Source: Anaerolineales bacterium
GTDB taxonomy: Bacteria; Chloroflexota; Anaerolineae; Aggregatilineales; UBA2796
Length of the DNA stretch: 64,000 nt
Direction: 5' to 3'
Assembly (NCBI GenBank): GCA_015075625.1
Contig: JABTTZ010000001.1
Coordinates: forward strand, 992,001 to 1,056,000
The stretch's first letter is position 1; every line of letters starts with the position of its first letter. Shown piece after piece: positions 8,819-17,018 of the stretch. The position numbers and the translations under genes were made by a program. Below the pieces are notes generated by a model. That model made no database searches. It was not told where the DNA came from and saw only the letters and a program-made list of their open reading frames with translations.

Positions 8819-10042
8819 ATGCCGACGAACGGACAGCACGAAAAACACGGAACAGATATTGTCATTCTCGGTGGGGCGCGAACCCCGCACGGAAAATTTT
8901 TAGGGGCGTTGAAACCCTACAAAGCGGTGGATTTGGGCAAAGCCGCTATTCAAGCCGCTGTCGAACGCAGCCACATTGACCCCGCCGAGGTGGACGAGGT
9001 GATCATGGGGCAGGTTGTCCCCGCCGGCGCGGGGCAGGCAGTTGCCCGCCAAATGTGGATCGGGGCGGGCTACCCAGATCGCGTTGGCGGCTTGGCAGTG
9101 AACAAAGCCTGTGGGAGCGGTCTGAAAGCGATTATGCTCGCCGCCAACGCCCTTAAAGCACAGGATGGCTCGCTTTATGTGGCAGGCGGCGCAGAGAGCA
9201 TGAGCAACGCCCCTTACCTTGATTTCAGCACACGCACCGGCGCACGCTATGGGCATGTAGAACTGAAAGACAGCCTTCAACACGATGGGTTGTGGTGTTC
9301 GCTGCAAAACTGGCTGATGGGCAACGCGGCGGAATTCATTGCCAACCAATTGGAAGTGACTCGTGAGGAAATGGACGCCTTTGCCTATGAAAGCCATCAA
9401 AAGGCGGCACGCGCCAGCGAAGGCGGCGCATTTCAGGCGGAGATCACCCCCCTGGTAATGGCGGATAAAAAGGGCGAAACACGCATCACCAGCGACGAAC
9501 CCATCCGGGGGGAGACGACGGTAGAGGCGTTGGGGAAATTGAAACCCGCCTTTGAAGCCAATGGGCGTGTCACGGCGGGCAATGCGCCGGGCTTGAACGA
9601 TGGTGCATCAGCGGTGGTCGTCAGCACGCGGGCATATGCTGAGACAAAGGGTATTACCCCCCTTGCCCGCATTGTTGGCTATGGGCAGGCGGCGCTCGAT
9701 CCGCAGTGGTTGTTCTATGCCCCCGTGAAAGCGATTCCGATTGCCCTCCAACGCGCCGGATGGACTATGGCGGAGGTCGATCTTTTTGAGATCAACGAGG
9801 CTTTCGCCGCCCAAGTCCTCGCTGATGTGCGCGGCTTGGAACGCGAAGGGTACACGCTCCCTATGGAAAAACTGAACGTGAACGGCGGCGCTATCGCTCT
9901 AGGGCATCCGGTGGGGGCGAGTGGGGCGCGTGTCCTGGTGACGCTCATCCATGCGCTGAAGGCGCGGGGCTTAAAACGGGGCATTGCCGCCCTTTGCCTC
10001 GGTGGGGCGGAAGCTGTCGCTATGGCGGTGGAGATCGACTAA
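8819..10042 (+). CDS. Acetyl-CoA C-acetyltransferase (thiolase)
   Basis: 407 residues. The nucleophilic Cys is in VNKACGSGLKAI, the His motif is EINEAFAAQ, the GHPVGASGAR loop is present, and the second catalytic Cys is in ALCLGGAEAVA. It condenses two acetyl-CoA, or thiolytically cleaves acetoacetyl-CoA or longer 3-ketoacyl-CoA. The chain-length preference cannot be told from the sequence. ATG 8819 follows GGGAGA at a good distance; a TTG at 8807 is less likely. There is no beta-oxidation gene next to it. Confidence 0.92.
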   Translation: MPTNGQHEKHGTDIVILGGARTPHGKFLGALKPYKAVDLGKAAIQAAVERSHIDPAEVDEVIMGQVVPAGAGQAVARQMWIGAGYPDRVGGLAVNKACGSGLKAIMLAANALKAQDGSLYVAGGAESMSNAPYLDFSTRTGARYGHVELKDSLQHDGLWCSLQNWLMGNAAEFIANQLEVTREEMDAFAYESHQKAARASEGGAFQAEITPLVMADKKGETRITSDEPIRGETTVEALGKLKPAFEANGRVTAGNAPGLNDGASAVVVSTRAYAETKGITPLARIVGYGQAALDPQWLFYAPVKAIPIALQRAGWTMAEVDLFEINEAFAAQVLADVRGLEREGYTLPMEKLNVNGGAIALGHPVGASGARVLVTLIHALKARGLKRGIAALCLGGAEAVAMAVEID

Positions 10043-10171
10043 CTGCTCGGTTCGATTGCAACGCGAGCGGCGTGCTTGCCTGTTAGCCAGCCTCGGAAAT
10101 AGATTTCTATCATCATGTGGGGCGCTGCGCCTATTCGCTCCGCCCCACAAACGATAAAATGGAGTTTTGCT

Positions 10172-11164
10172 ATGAAAGTCATTATCCCCCTCGCCGGGTT
10201 TGGGACGCGCTTACGTCCGCACACCTTCACCAAACCCAAACCCTTGATCAACGTCGCGGGAAAGCCTGTCCTCGGTCACTTGCTTGATAAAATTGCCGGA
10301 CTGCCCATTGATGAATACATTTTCATTGTTGGCTACCTCGGTGAACAGGTTGAAGAATACGTCACCACGAAATATAAAATTCCCGCCCGTTTCATCGAAC
10401 AGCGCGAACTGCTTGGGCAGGCGCACGCCATATGGTTGGCGCGGGAGCATCTGAACAATGATTCCGTCTTCATCATTTTTGTCGATACCCTTTTTGAGAC
10501 AAATCTCAGCGGGCTTTCCCAACCCGATGGCGACTCGCTGATCTTCGTCAAAGAGGTGGAAGACCCCCGTCCGTTCGGGGTGGTCACCCTGAACGATCAA
10601 GGCTACATCACCCAATTTGTCGAAAAGCCAGAGAGTGTCGAGAATAAACTTGTTGTGGTGGGGCTGTACTATTTTGAGCAAAGCAACCCCCTCATCAGCG
10701 CCATTGATGACCTCATGACGCAAAAAAAGATGACGAAGAACGAGTATTTCCTTGCTGATGCCATGCAGTTGATGATTGAGCGCGGGGTGCGCTTCAAAAC
10801 CCGCCGTGTCAGCGAATGGCTGGACTGTGGGCGTCCTGATACCGTCCTCGCCACGAATCGTTACTTACTTAAACACGAGAACGACAACAGCGAGCAGATC
10901 ATCGATAAAGAGGGGGTGATCATCATCCCGCCGGTGAACATCTCCCCAACGGCTAAGATCAAAAACTCGGTGATCGGACCCTATGTCACCATTGGCGCAA
11001 ACTGCGTGATCGACTCCTGCATCCTGCGCGATACCATCATTGATGATGGCGCACGCTGCGAAAACTCCCTTCTGGAACAAAGCCTGATCGGGCGTAACGC
11101 CGTTGTCGAAGGGCGCTTCCGCACCTTGAACGTTGGGGATAGTTCGGCAGTGGGGTTCTCGTAG
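10172..11164 (+). CDS. Sugar nucleotidyltransferase (glucose-1-phosphate thymidylyltransferase-like)
   Basis: 330 residues. The N-terminal signature IPLAGFGTRLRPHTFTKPKPLI is the nucleotide-binding loop of NDP-sugar pyrophosphorylases, and FVEKP and the sugar-binding blocks follow. The C-terminal 80 residues carry hexapeptide-like repeats (VNISPTAKIKNSVIGPYVTIGANCVI), forming a left-handed beta helix. This two-domain layout is common in archaeal and Chloroflexi RmlA-like or GlmU-like enzymes. It makes an activated sugar for surface polysaccharides. The nucleotide and sugar cannot be fixed from the sequence. The next gene begins 35 bases later. Confidence 0.88.
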   Translation: MKVIIPLAGFGTRLRPHTFTKPKPLINVAGKPVLGHLLDKIAGLPIDEYIFIVGYLGEQVEEYVTTKYKIPARFIEQRELLGQAHAIWLAREHLNNDSVFIIFVDTLFETNLSGLSQPDGDSLIFVKEVEDPRPFGVVTLNDQGYITQFVEKPESVENKLVVVGLYYFEQSNPLISAIDDLMTQKKMTKNEYFLADAMQLMIERGVRFKTRRVSEWLDCGRPDTVLATNRYLLKHENDNSEQIIDKEGVIIIPPVNISPTAKIKNSVIGPYVTIGANCVIDSCILRDTIIDDGARCENSLLEQSLIGRNAVVEGRFRTLNVGDSSAVGFS

Positions 11165-11198
11165 TGGCTGGCATAAGCTAAGAAGGAATTTTTTCGGC

Positions 11199-12362
11199 AT
11201 GAGAAATTTTATTTCCAACCGTGTGGCGGGCGTCCCGCCATCAGGCATTCGGCGCTTTTTTGACATCGCCGCGACCATGGACGATGTGATCTCCCTCGGC
11301 ATTGGCGAGCCAGATTTCGTCACGCCAACGGGCATTCTGAATGCCGGCATCGAATCGCTGCGGCGGGGCGATACCCACTACACCAGCAATTCGGGGACAA
11401 TCGAACTGCGCAGGGGGCTTTCGGACTACATTGCCCGCCTTTACGGGATCGTCTATCACCCAGAGCAAGAAATCCTCATCACTGTCGGCGTTAGCGAGGC
11501 GCTCTACCTCGTTATGACGGCGATCCTTGACCCTGGGGATGAGGTGATCATCCCTGAACCGTGTTTCGTCGCCTATGCGCCGGAAGTGACCCTCGCTGGC
11601 GGCATGCCGATCACCGTCCCCACCTTTTTTGCCGATCAGTTTGAGGTAAGCGCCGCACAAATCGCGGCGGCAATCACCCCGCGCACAAAAGCGATTCTGA
11701 TTGGCTACCCAAACAACCCCACCGGCGCAGTCATGCCCCGTGAAAAACTGGCGGCGATTGCCACCCTCGCTGAAAAACACGATCTATGTGTGATCTCCGA
11801 TGAGATTTATGATCGGCTAATTTATAGTGGATTCCAGCATACACAGTTTGCCACCCTTCCCGGAATGCGCGAACGGACGGTAGTCCTCGGCGGATTTAGC
11901 AAAAGCCATGCCATGACAGGCTGGCGGATCGGCTTCGCCACTGGCAATAAGGATGTGATTGCCGCCATGCGCAAGGTACATCAATACACGATCATGTCTG
12001 CCCCAACAACGGCGCAAGTGGCAGCGTTGGAGGCGCTGGCACACGGCGAACCTGATGTGGCGGCGATGGTTGGCGAATATGACCGCCGTCGCCGGCTGAT
12101 TGTCGGCGGCTTTAATGAGTTGGGGCTGACCTGTTTCGAGCCAAAGGGCGCATTTTATGCCTTCCCCAACATCACCGCGACGGGGATGGATGAAAATACC
12201 TTTGCCGAGACACTGCTTCAAGAGGAGCGTGTCGCCATGGTGCCGGGGAGCGCTTTTGGCGGCAGCGGCGTTGGCTATGCCCGTGCCAGCTATGCCACAG
12301 CCTATGAAAAGATCGAACAGGCGTTAGAGCGCCTTCACCGCTTTATGCAGCGTCACGGCTAG
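11199..12362 (+). CDS. Class I/II pyridoxal-phosphate aminotransferase
   Basis: 387 residues. The PLP Lys is in GGFSKSHAMTGWRIGF, and NPNNPTG-like (YPNNPTGAVM) and SDEIYDRL blocks bind the cofactor. It resembles the aspartate/alanine/aromatic aminotransferase branch. ATG 11199 is preceded by AGAAGGAA. It may be co-transcribed with the upstream nucleotidyltransferase gene, though no common pathway is obvious. The amino-acid substrate is unknown. Confidence 0.9.
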   Translation: MRNFISNRVAGVPPSGIRRFFDIAATMDDVISLGIGEPDFVTPTGILNAGIESLRRGDTHYTSNSGTIELRRGLSDYIARLYGIVYHPEQEILITVGVSEALYLVMTAILDPGDEVIIPEPCFVAYAPEVTLAGGMPITVPTFFADQFEVSAAQIAAAITPRTKAILIGYPNNPTGAVMPREKLAAIATLAEKHDLCVISDEIYDRLIYSGFQHTQFATLPGMRERTVVLGGFSKSHAMTGWRIGFATGNKDVIAAMRKVHQYTIMSAPTTAQVAALEALAHGEPDVAAMVGEYDRRRRLIVGGFNELGLTCFEPKGAFYAFPNITATGMDENTFAETLLQEERVAMVPGSAFGGSGVGYARASYATAYEKIEQALERLHRFMQRHG

Positions 12363-12381
12363 GTACGACCACAGATTTACG

Positions 12382-12516
12382 TAGGCTGTGTTGACGGTTT
12401 CCAAGCCCCGAAGGGGTGGCTGCTTTCAGCCCGCTGCTTTAGCGGCGGGCGCTCACGGGCGGCGATGGGCGCAATGCCTTGCGCCCCTACAGGAATTACA
12501 ATGTCAACACACCCTA
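12382..12516. mobile_element. MITE-like element, family B, 135 bases
   Basis: Near-perfect 14-base terminal inverted repeats: TAGGCTGTGTTGAC at the left end and GTCAACACACCCTA at the right end (13 of 14 pairs). Inside are CAAGCCCCGAAGGGGTGG and the GCCCGCTGCTTTAGCGGCGGGC core. The ends start and finish with TA, as expected for an element that targets TA. From 12517 to 12704 there is only a further hairpin (AACCCTTTCTC...GGGAAAGG type) and the leader of the next gene. Confidence 0.7.
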
Positions 12517-12704
12517 GTCGTCCACCACACAAATAAGGAGCGATAGACTGACCCAACAACCCCACCCCCTAACCCTTTCTCTGTGTACGGGGAAAGGCGA
12601 CTGCTGCGCAGTAACCGGGGGGGATTGGGGTTCTTTAGAAACCTCTGTGGTAAGGCATTAGGGTGTAGAATACGGAACAACATTGAGGGAGGAGGACACC
12701 ATCC

Positions 12705-13361
12705 ATGACAAATCAAGCGCCCATTCGGAAATCGGAATTCGATGAAGATCACCCCATAAATGCCCTGCGCCGCATTTTGGTGACGCGCAAACAACAGTTG
12801 CAGAACATCGAACAACTCATGCAGGAATTCTGCAACCGCCTTTTTAGCGGCATGGAGACAGCCGTTCACGCCGCTACACAGGCGGGCATTCCCGCCCTCG
12901 GCACGCCGCGCCGTATCCAACATCCGGCGGGCGGTTGGCGGCAGGCGCTCCAAGTGATTATCGAGGATTGGAGCGTGATCATCGTTCCATTGGTCGGCGC
13001 GGCGTGGCCCAACCCCCGTGACGAGGCGCAAATCCCCGGCGCACGTTTCAAAGAGCCGTGCGGACGGATTGCCCTCTTTGTGGGCGAGGATCAGGCGGCG
13101 GAGTCCTTCTACGATTTCCTCATTTATTCCGATGGGTTCTGGTTTGCCTGGGGCTATGGTTGGCCCCGCGTTGCCGATAGCATTGAGCAGACTGATTTCG
13201 AGGTTGTCGCCTTCGAGATGCTGGCGAGCTTCGTGAAAGACATTCACACGACATGGCGTCCGCGTAAGATGGCGGCGGGGGCAAACTATGGGACGCTGCT
13301 CAGCCAGAGCTTGGATGCCAAAAAACGCGCTTATACCTATGGCTTGCCGGGAGAGGAGTAG
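12705..13361 (+). CDS. Hypothetical protein
   Basis: 218 residues, soluble by appearance, with no signal peptide or membrane helix. The first 60 residues are helical and could form a short coiled coil (TRKQQLQNIEQLMQEFCNRL). The rest is rich in Trp and Tyr (DGFWFAWGYGWPRV). A strong ribosome site (GGAGGAGG) precedes ATG 12705. Nine bases separate it from a monooxygenase-like gene that in turn overlaps cinA, so the three look like one operon. I do not recognise the family. Confidence 0.7.
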   Translation: MTNQAPIRKSEFDEDHPINALRRILVTRKQQLQNIEQLMQEFCNRLFSGMETAVHAATQAGIPALGTPRRIQHPAGGWRQALQVIIEDWSVIIVPLVGAAWPNPRDEAQIPGARFKEPCGRIALFVGEDQAAESFYDFLIYSDGFWFAWGYGWPRVADSIEQTDFEVVAFEMLASFVKDIHTTWRPRKMAAGANYGTLLSQSLDAKKRAYTYGLPGEE

Positions 13362-13370
13362 CTTTTACCC

Positions 13371-13694
13371 ATGTTCGTTGCCCTTATCCACATTCGTGTG
13401 AAACCGGAATTCGTTGACGCTTTCATCGCGGCGGCGCTCGATAACGTCAGGAACAGCGTCCAAGAAGCAGGCATTTTCCGTTTCGATTTCATCCAGCAAG
13501 AAGACGACCCCACCCGCTTTGTCCTCATCGAGGCGTACCGCGATCCCGCCGTCCAGCTTGCCCACCGCGAGACGGCACACTACCTTCGCTGGCGCGATGC
13601 CGTTGCCGACATGATGGCAGAGCCGCGCACGGGAATCAAATACACCCCCCTTTACCCAACAGACAGTCATGATTGGACGTATCCCACACGATGA
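13371..13694 (+). CDS. Antibiotic biosynthesis monooxygenase (ABM) domain protein
   Basis: 107 residues, a single ABM/dimeric alpha-beta barrel domain. The pattern VALIHIRVKPEFVDAFIAA, then DFIQQEDDPTRFVLIEAYRD, then HRETAHYLRWRD is typical. The conserved His after the Tyr-containing strand is present. Relatives include LsrG (autoinducer-2 processing) and quinone or haem-degrading monooxygenases. Exact activity cannot be assigned. The stop codon overlaps the start of the next gene (ATGA at 13691), which points to translational coupling. Confidence 0.85.
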   Translation: MFVALIHIRVKPEFVDAFIAAALDNVRNSVQEAGIFRFDFIQQEDDPTRFVLIEAYRDPAVQLAHRETAHYLRWRDAVADMMAEPRTGIKYTPLYPTDSHDWTYPTR

Positions 13695-14896
13695 CCCCAC
13701 TGACGATCACTGCCGAAATCATCTCCATTGGTGAGGAATTGCTTTCCGCCGATTCGGATACCCTAGATACGAATTCTGTCTTTATTACGAAGGCTTTAGG
13801 CAGAATCGGGATTCGGGTGACTTATAAAGTAACGGTGGGCGACGATGAAGGGCGCATCACCGCCGTGATCAATGCCGCCCTCGCCCGTGCCGATGTGATC
13901 ATCACAACCGGCGGACTCGGACCCACCGTTGACGACATGACCCGCCAGGGTGTTGCCGCCGCTACCGGGCAGGCGCTCACCCTACGTTCCGAACTGCTTG
14001 AGGATATTGCCGCCAAGTTTGCCCGTTTTGGGGCGCGGATGAGCGATAACAACCGGATTCAGGCGATGCTCCCCGAACGCGCCGAGATCATCCCCAACCC
14101 AACCGGCACAGCCGCAGGGTTTATCGTTGCCTATAAGGGGCGTCTGATCCTCTCCCTCCCGGGCGTCCCCCGCGAGATGAAGGCGATGGTCGATCAATGG
14201 GTGATTCCCTACCTACGCGAAAAAGTTGGGGCGGGCGGGGTTATTCGCACCCGCGTCCTCCGCACGGCGGGGATCGGGGAAAGCCACATTGATGAGCAGA
14301 TTGGGCATTTGGAGAAATTGGCGAATCCTACCGTCGGCTTGAACGCACACGGCGGCTGGACAGATGTCCGCATCACGGCGCGGGCGGAGACGGACGAGAC
14401 GGCGGCGGCGCTCATTGCCCCCGTTGAAGCAGAAGTGCGCGAAAAACTGGGGGCGTACATCTTCGGCGTTGACCGCGACCCATTGGAGGCGGCGCTTGCC
14501 CGCGCCCTGAGCGCGGCGAACACCCATCTCAGCATCCTTGAGATCGGCACGAGTGGCGGCTTGGCGGCGCGGTTGGCAAGCCAACCCGAAGCATCTGCTC
14601 AGATCACGCCTGTCAGCGAGGCGCTTGCTTCAGAATGGCGAGCGGCGGCGGCTGATGTCCCCGACCCCCGCACGATGGCAGAGCGCTTGGCAGAACGCGC
14701 CATGACTCAAACAGGGCATGGTGGCGCGGTGGTCTTGCTTGCCACCCCCGATTCAATGGCAGTCTGTGTCCGCGTGGCGGGGCGCATCCGCAGTCGGAGT
14801 TACGGCTATGGGACGGTCATTGCCCCCCCCGATATTCTCGCCGGATGGGGCATGGCAATGCTCTGGTGGCTGCTGCGCGGCTTGCCCTCTGAGTAA
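13691..14896 (+). CDS. CinA-like protein with a degenerate C-terminal domain
   Basis: 401 residues. The N-terminal 250 residues are a clear MoCF-like/CinA domain: AEIISIGEELLSAD, DTNSVFITKALG and TTGGLGPTVDDMTR. The family is linked to competence-associated ADP-ribose pyrophosphatase activity. The C-terminal 150 residues should hold the nicotinamide-nucleotide amidase domain, but the usual AESCTGG block reads LEIGTSGGLAARL. The GAVS and TGIAGP motifs are not found. Amidase activity is therefore doubtful. It starts inside the stop codon of the ABM gene. Confidence 0.85.
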   Translation: MTPLTITAEIISIGEELLSADSDTLDTNSVFITKALGRIGIRVTYKVTVGDDEGRITAVINAALARADVIITTGGLGPTVDDMTRQGVAAATGQALTLRSELLEDIAAKFARFGARMSDNNRIQAMLPERAEIIPNPTGTAAGFIVAYKGRLILSLPGVPREMKAMVDQWVIPYLREKVGAGGVIRTRVLRTAGIGESHIDEQIGHLEKLANPTVGLNAHGGWTDVRITARAETDETAAALIAPVEAEVREKLGAYIFGVDRDPLEAALARALSAANTHLSILEIGTSGGLAARLASQPEASAQITPVSEALASEWRAAAADVPDPRTMAERLAERAMTQTGHGGAVVLLATPDSMAVCVRVAGRIRSRSYGYGTVIAPPDILAGWGMAMLWWLLRGLPSE

Positions 14897-14915
14897 TGCC
14901 TTGTTCGTGAGCCAC

Positions 14916-15704
14916 TCACAACCACCGCTGAAGGAGTTTCTCTAGCGTCCCATCGTCCGCCATTGCCTCTAGCGCTGCGTTGACCGCCATTGCCAGTTTC
15001 AGCGCCCGCAGGCGCGTCACTGGGCAGTAGGGGTCGCTTTGGACGCTCTGCGGGGCAATGAACAACCCCGCGTCGGGGTGCGTCCGTAGGTAGAGCCGTG
15101 CCGAGGTGTGATCGACAAGGGCGGCTGCCGCCTCCCCCCTACGAAGCGCATCAAGGGCGGCATCCGTCGTCAGATGGTGGGTCAGGTTCAGCACCCGCAG
15201 CCGTCTGACCCACCGCCGCGCCAATTCATCGCCCAAACTCCCATACTCCACCGCCAGCGTTCGCCCCTCCATTGCCCCCATCGTTGTGATCGTCGCGTTG
15301 GCGCTCACCAACACCTGCCCGGCATCCATATAGGAGCGGAGGTAAAGGAATTCGTTTAGGCGGTAGGGATCAAAGGCAACAGCGGAGAGCAAAAGATCGA
15401 TCTGATCAGCGGCGAGCGCGTCGTAGAGACCATCAATCCCAAGCGGGACGAACTGCACCCGCACACCAAGCCGTGCGGCAATTTCCTCGGCAAGGTCAGC
15501 GTCCAAACCGCTGATCGTCTCGCCCGCAAAAACGCCATAGGGAGGGTAGGTGGGGTCGATCCCGACGCGCAAAACGCCCGCCGCAAGGACGCGCTCTAGG
15601 GAGGCATCGTAGGGATTCAACGCCTTCCACGTCAGCAGCAGATCGGCAAACAGCAGCCCCGCACAAAGGGAAAGAATCAGGCGGCGGCTCAGACGGGCGG
15701 CCAT
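14916..15704 (-). CDS. Extracellular solute-binding protein, family 3
   Basis: 262 residues. An N-terminal hydrophobic stretch (RRLILSLCAGLLFADLLLTW) is a signal peptide or anchor. The mature part has GVLRVGIDPTYPPYGVFAG, GLDADLAEEIAARLG and DLLLSAVAFDPYR, the family 3 pattern. Its start overlaps the end of the SCO1664-like gene by 16 bases, so it is the last gene of that operon. No transporter permease is nearby. The link to the cassette upstream may be regulatory or accidental. Confidence 0.85.
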   Translation of the reverse strand: MAARLSRRLILSLCAGLLFADLLLTWKALNPYDASLERVLAAGVLRVGIDPTYPPYGVFAGETISGLDADLAEEIAARLGVRVQFVPLGIDGLYDALAADQIDLLLSAVAFDPYRLNEFLYLRSYMDAGQVLVSANATITTMGAMEGRTLAVEYGSLGDELARRWVRRLRVLNLTHHLTTDAALDALRRGEAAAALVDHTSARLYLRTHPDAGLFIAPQSVQSDPYCPVTRLRALKLAMAVNAALEAMADDGTLEKLLQRWL

Positions 15705-16456
15705 GGGTAATTCGGACCCGGACCCGGACGGGGGAACTCCCGCCGCTGGAGGAGCTTTCGCGTTCGGGCAAGAAATGCCCCCACTTCCGTCCGATCAAGG
15801 AGCTTTTCCAAGCTGCTGCGGAGCGGTTGCGAGGGGTCCTCCACAAGGCAGTAAACACGCTCCATGTCCTTCAGGAGAGTGTCCGGAATTGGCTGTCCGG
15901 CGAAGTCCCAAATCACCGTTCGCAGTTTCGGCGCGGTGTGGAAGGCAATACCGTGATCGATTCCCCACATTTTGCCGCGTTCATCAACCAAACAATGCCC
16001 CCCCTTTCGATCTGCGTTATTGATCATCAGATCAAGGGCGACCATCTGTTGAAGTTGACCGGCAAAGGATTCCTCAAGGGTGAAATAATTCACCTCTGGA
16101 TCGTGCGGGATGTAGTACTGCACCGAGCCGATCCCCCCCGTTCCGCCGCGAAGCACCGTCGGGGGGACAACGTGCCACCCCAACGCCGCCGAGATGGTAT
16201 ATGCTGCCGTCTCTCGCAGGCAAAGCGTCCCATCAGGAAAGTCCCAGAGGGGGCGTTCCCCCCGCTGCGGCTTATAGACCGCCAAAAGGCGGACAGCCTC
16301 ATACTCTAGACAGACCAAAAAGGTGCGGTTGGAACTCCACTTCAGCAACCCGCCGTGTGCCTCGGTCATGACGCCATGCGTCAGCACATGGAGAATTTGA
16401 GCATTGTCCGCCGGGGGAGAGAGTGTGGGGTTTTGCTTATCGCTGCTGGCGGACAT
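15689..16456 (-). CDS. SCO1664 family protein (distant PI3/PI4-kinase-like)
   Basis: 255 residues. The blocks YKPQRGERPLWDFPDGTL, ETAAYTISAALGWHVVPPTVLR and LMINNADRKGGHCLVD match the SCO1664 family known from Actinobacteria and Chloroflexi. The family is distantly similar to phosphatidylinositol 3/4-kinases. The Lys in YKP, the Asp/Asn in NNADRK and the Asp in WGIDHG could be the nucleotide and metal ligands of a kinase fold. Its true substrate is unknown. It starts 11 bases after a DUF3090 gene. The same gene order (phosphatase, DUF3090, SCO1664-like) is found in Mycobacterium tuberculosis (Rv2135c-Rv2133c, from memory). Confidence 0.85.
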   Translation of the reverse strand: MSASSDKQNPTLSPPADNAQILHVLTHGVMTEAHGGLLKWSSNRTFLVCLEYEAVRLLAVYKPQRGERPLWDFPDGTLCLRETAAYTISAALGWHVVPPTVLRGGTGGIGSVQYYIPHDPEVNYFTLEESFAGQLQQMVALDLMINNADRKGGHCLVDERGKMWGIDHGIAFHTAPKLRTVIWDFAGQPIPDTLLKDMERVYCLVEDPSQPLRSSLEKLLDRTEVGAFLARTRKLLQRREFPRPGPGPNYPWPPV

Positions 16457-16467
16457 TGACCATTACC

Positions 16468-16977
16468 TCATGTCCAGTAGTAAATGACCCGTCCGTTATG
16501 GGCAGGATCGGGGCGCCCTTGTTTAACGACATCACCCGTATAAAGCGCCAAAGCACGAAACTGCTGCCGTGTCCCCCACAGCCGCACGGTGCTTGGCTGC
16601 GCCAACGTCGGATCGGCGGGGTCTTCGCTTAAGACGAACTCTTGGGCAACCAGAACGATCAAGTCATTTTCTTCGTCGTAGCCCAAGCCCATAGAGGCAA
16701 CCCGAAATTTCCCTTCAATCGGGTCGCGCAGTTCCATATTCAGGCGGCTCATGTCGGGCATATCGTTGGAGAGCGGCGTTTCTTCCCGTTTGAGAAGCTC
16801 ATTCAACATCTCGGTGAGCGCCTCACCAAGCCGCCGCACCTGTTCTTTTTCCACAATCAGCGAGACAATTTGCCGCGTATCCCCCGCCTGAAGGTAAAAC
16901 TGACGTTTCCCCTTCGGTCCCACCGTTCCCACCGTGATATACGATACCGGATTGATTTCAAGTTCAATGCCGGGCAT
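16468..16977 (-). CDS. DUF3090 family protein
   Basis: 169 residues. The N-terminal blocks ISYITVGTVGPKGKRQFYLQAGD-like and VSLIVEKEQVRRLGEAL match DUF3090. The C-terminal half (FRVASMGLGYDEENDLIVLVAQE...VRLWGTRQQFRALA) matches the second half of the domain. No catalytic motif is visible and the biochemical role is unknown. It is the middle member of the cassette. A second copy of the domain is fused to the phosphatase gene just upstream, so this operon has two different DUF3090 domains. Confidence 0.85.
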   Translation of the reverse strand: MPGIELEINPVSYITVGTVGPKGKRQFYLQAGDTRQIVSLIVEKEQVRRLGEALTEMLNELLKREETPLSNDMPDMSRLNMELRDPIEGKFRVASMGLGYDEENDLIVLVAQEFVLSEDPADPTLAQPSTVRLWGTRQQFRALALYTGDVVKQGRPDPAHNGRVIYYWT

Positions 16978-17018
16978 AATGCTTTTACCCTACCTTGTTT
17001 GTATGATTCGACAATGAA

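Noticed and set aside
12504-13247. A 247-codon minus-strand frame over the hypothetical gene at 12705
   Set aside because: It starts inside a repeat and has no family signal; the plus frame has a strong ribosome site and operon context.
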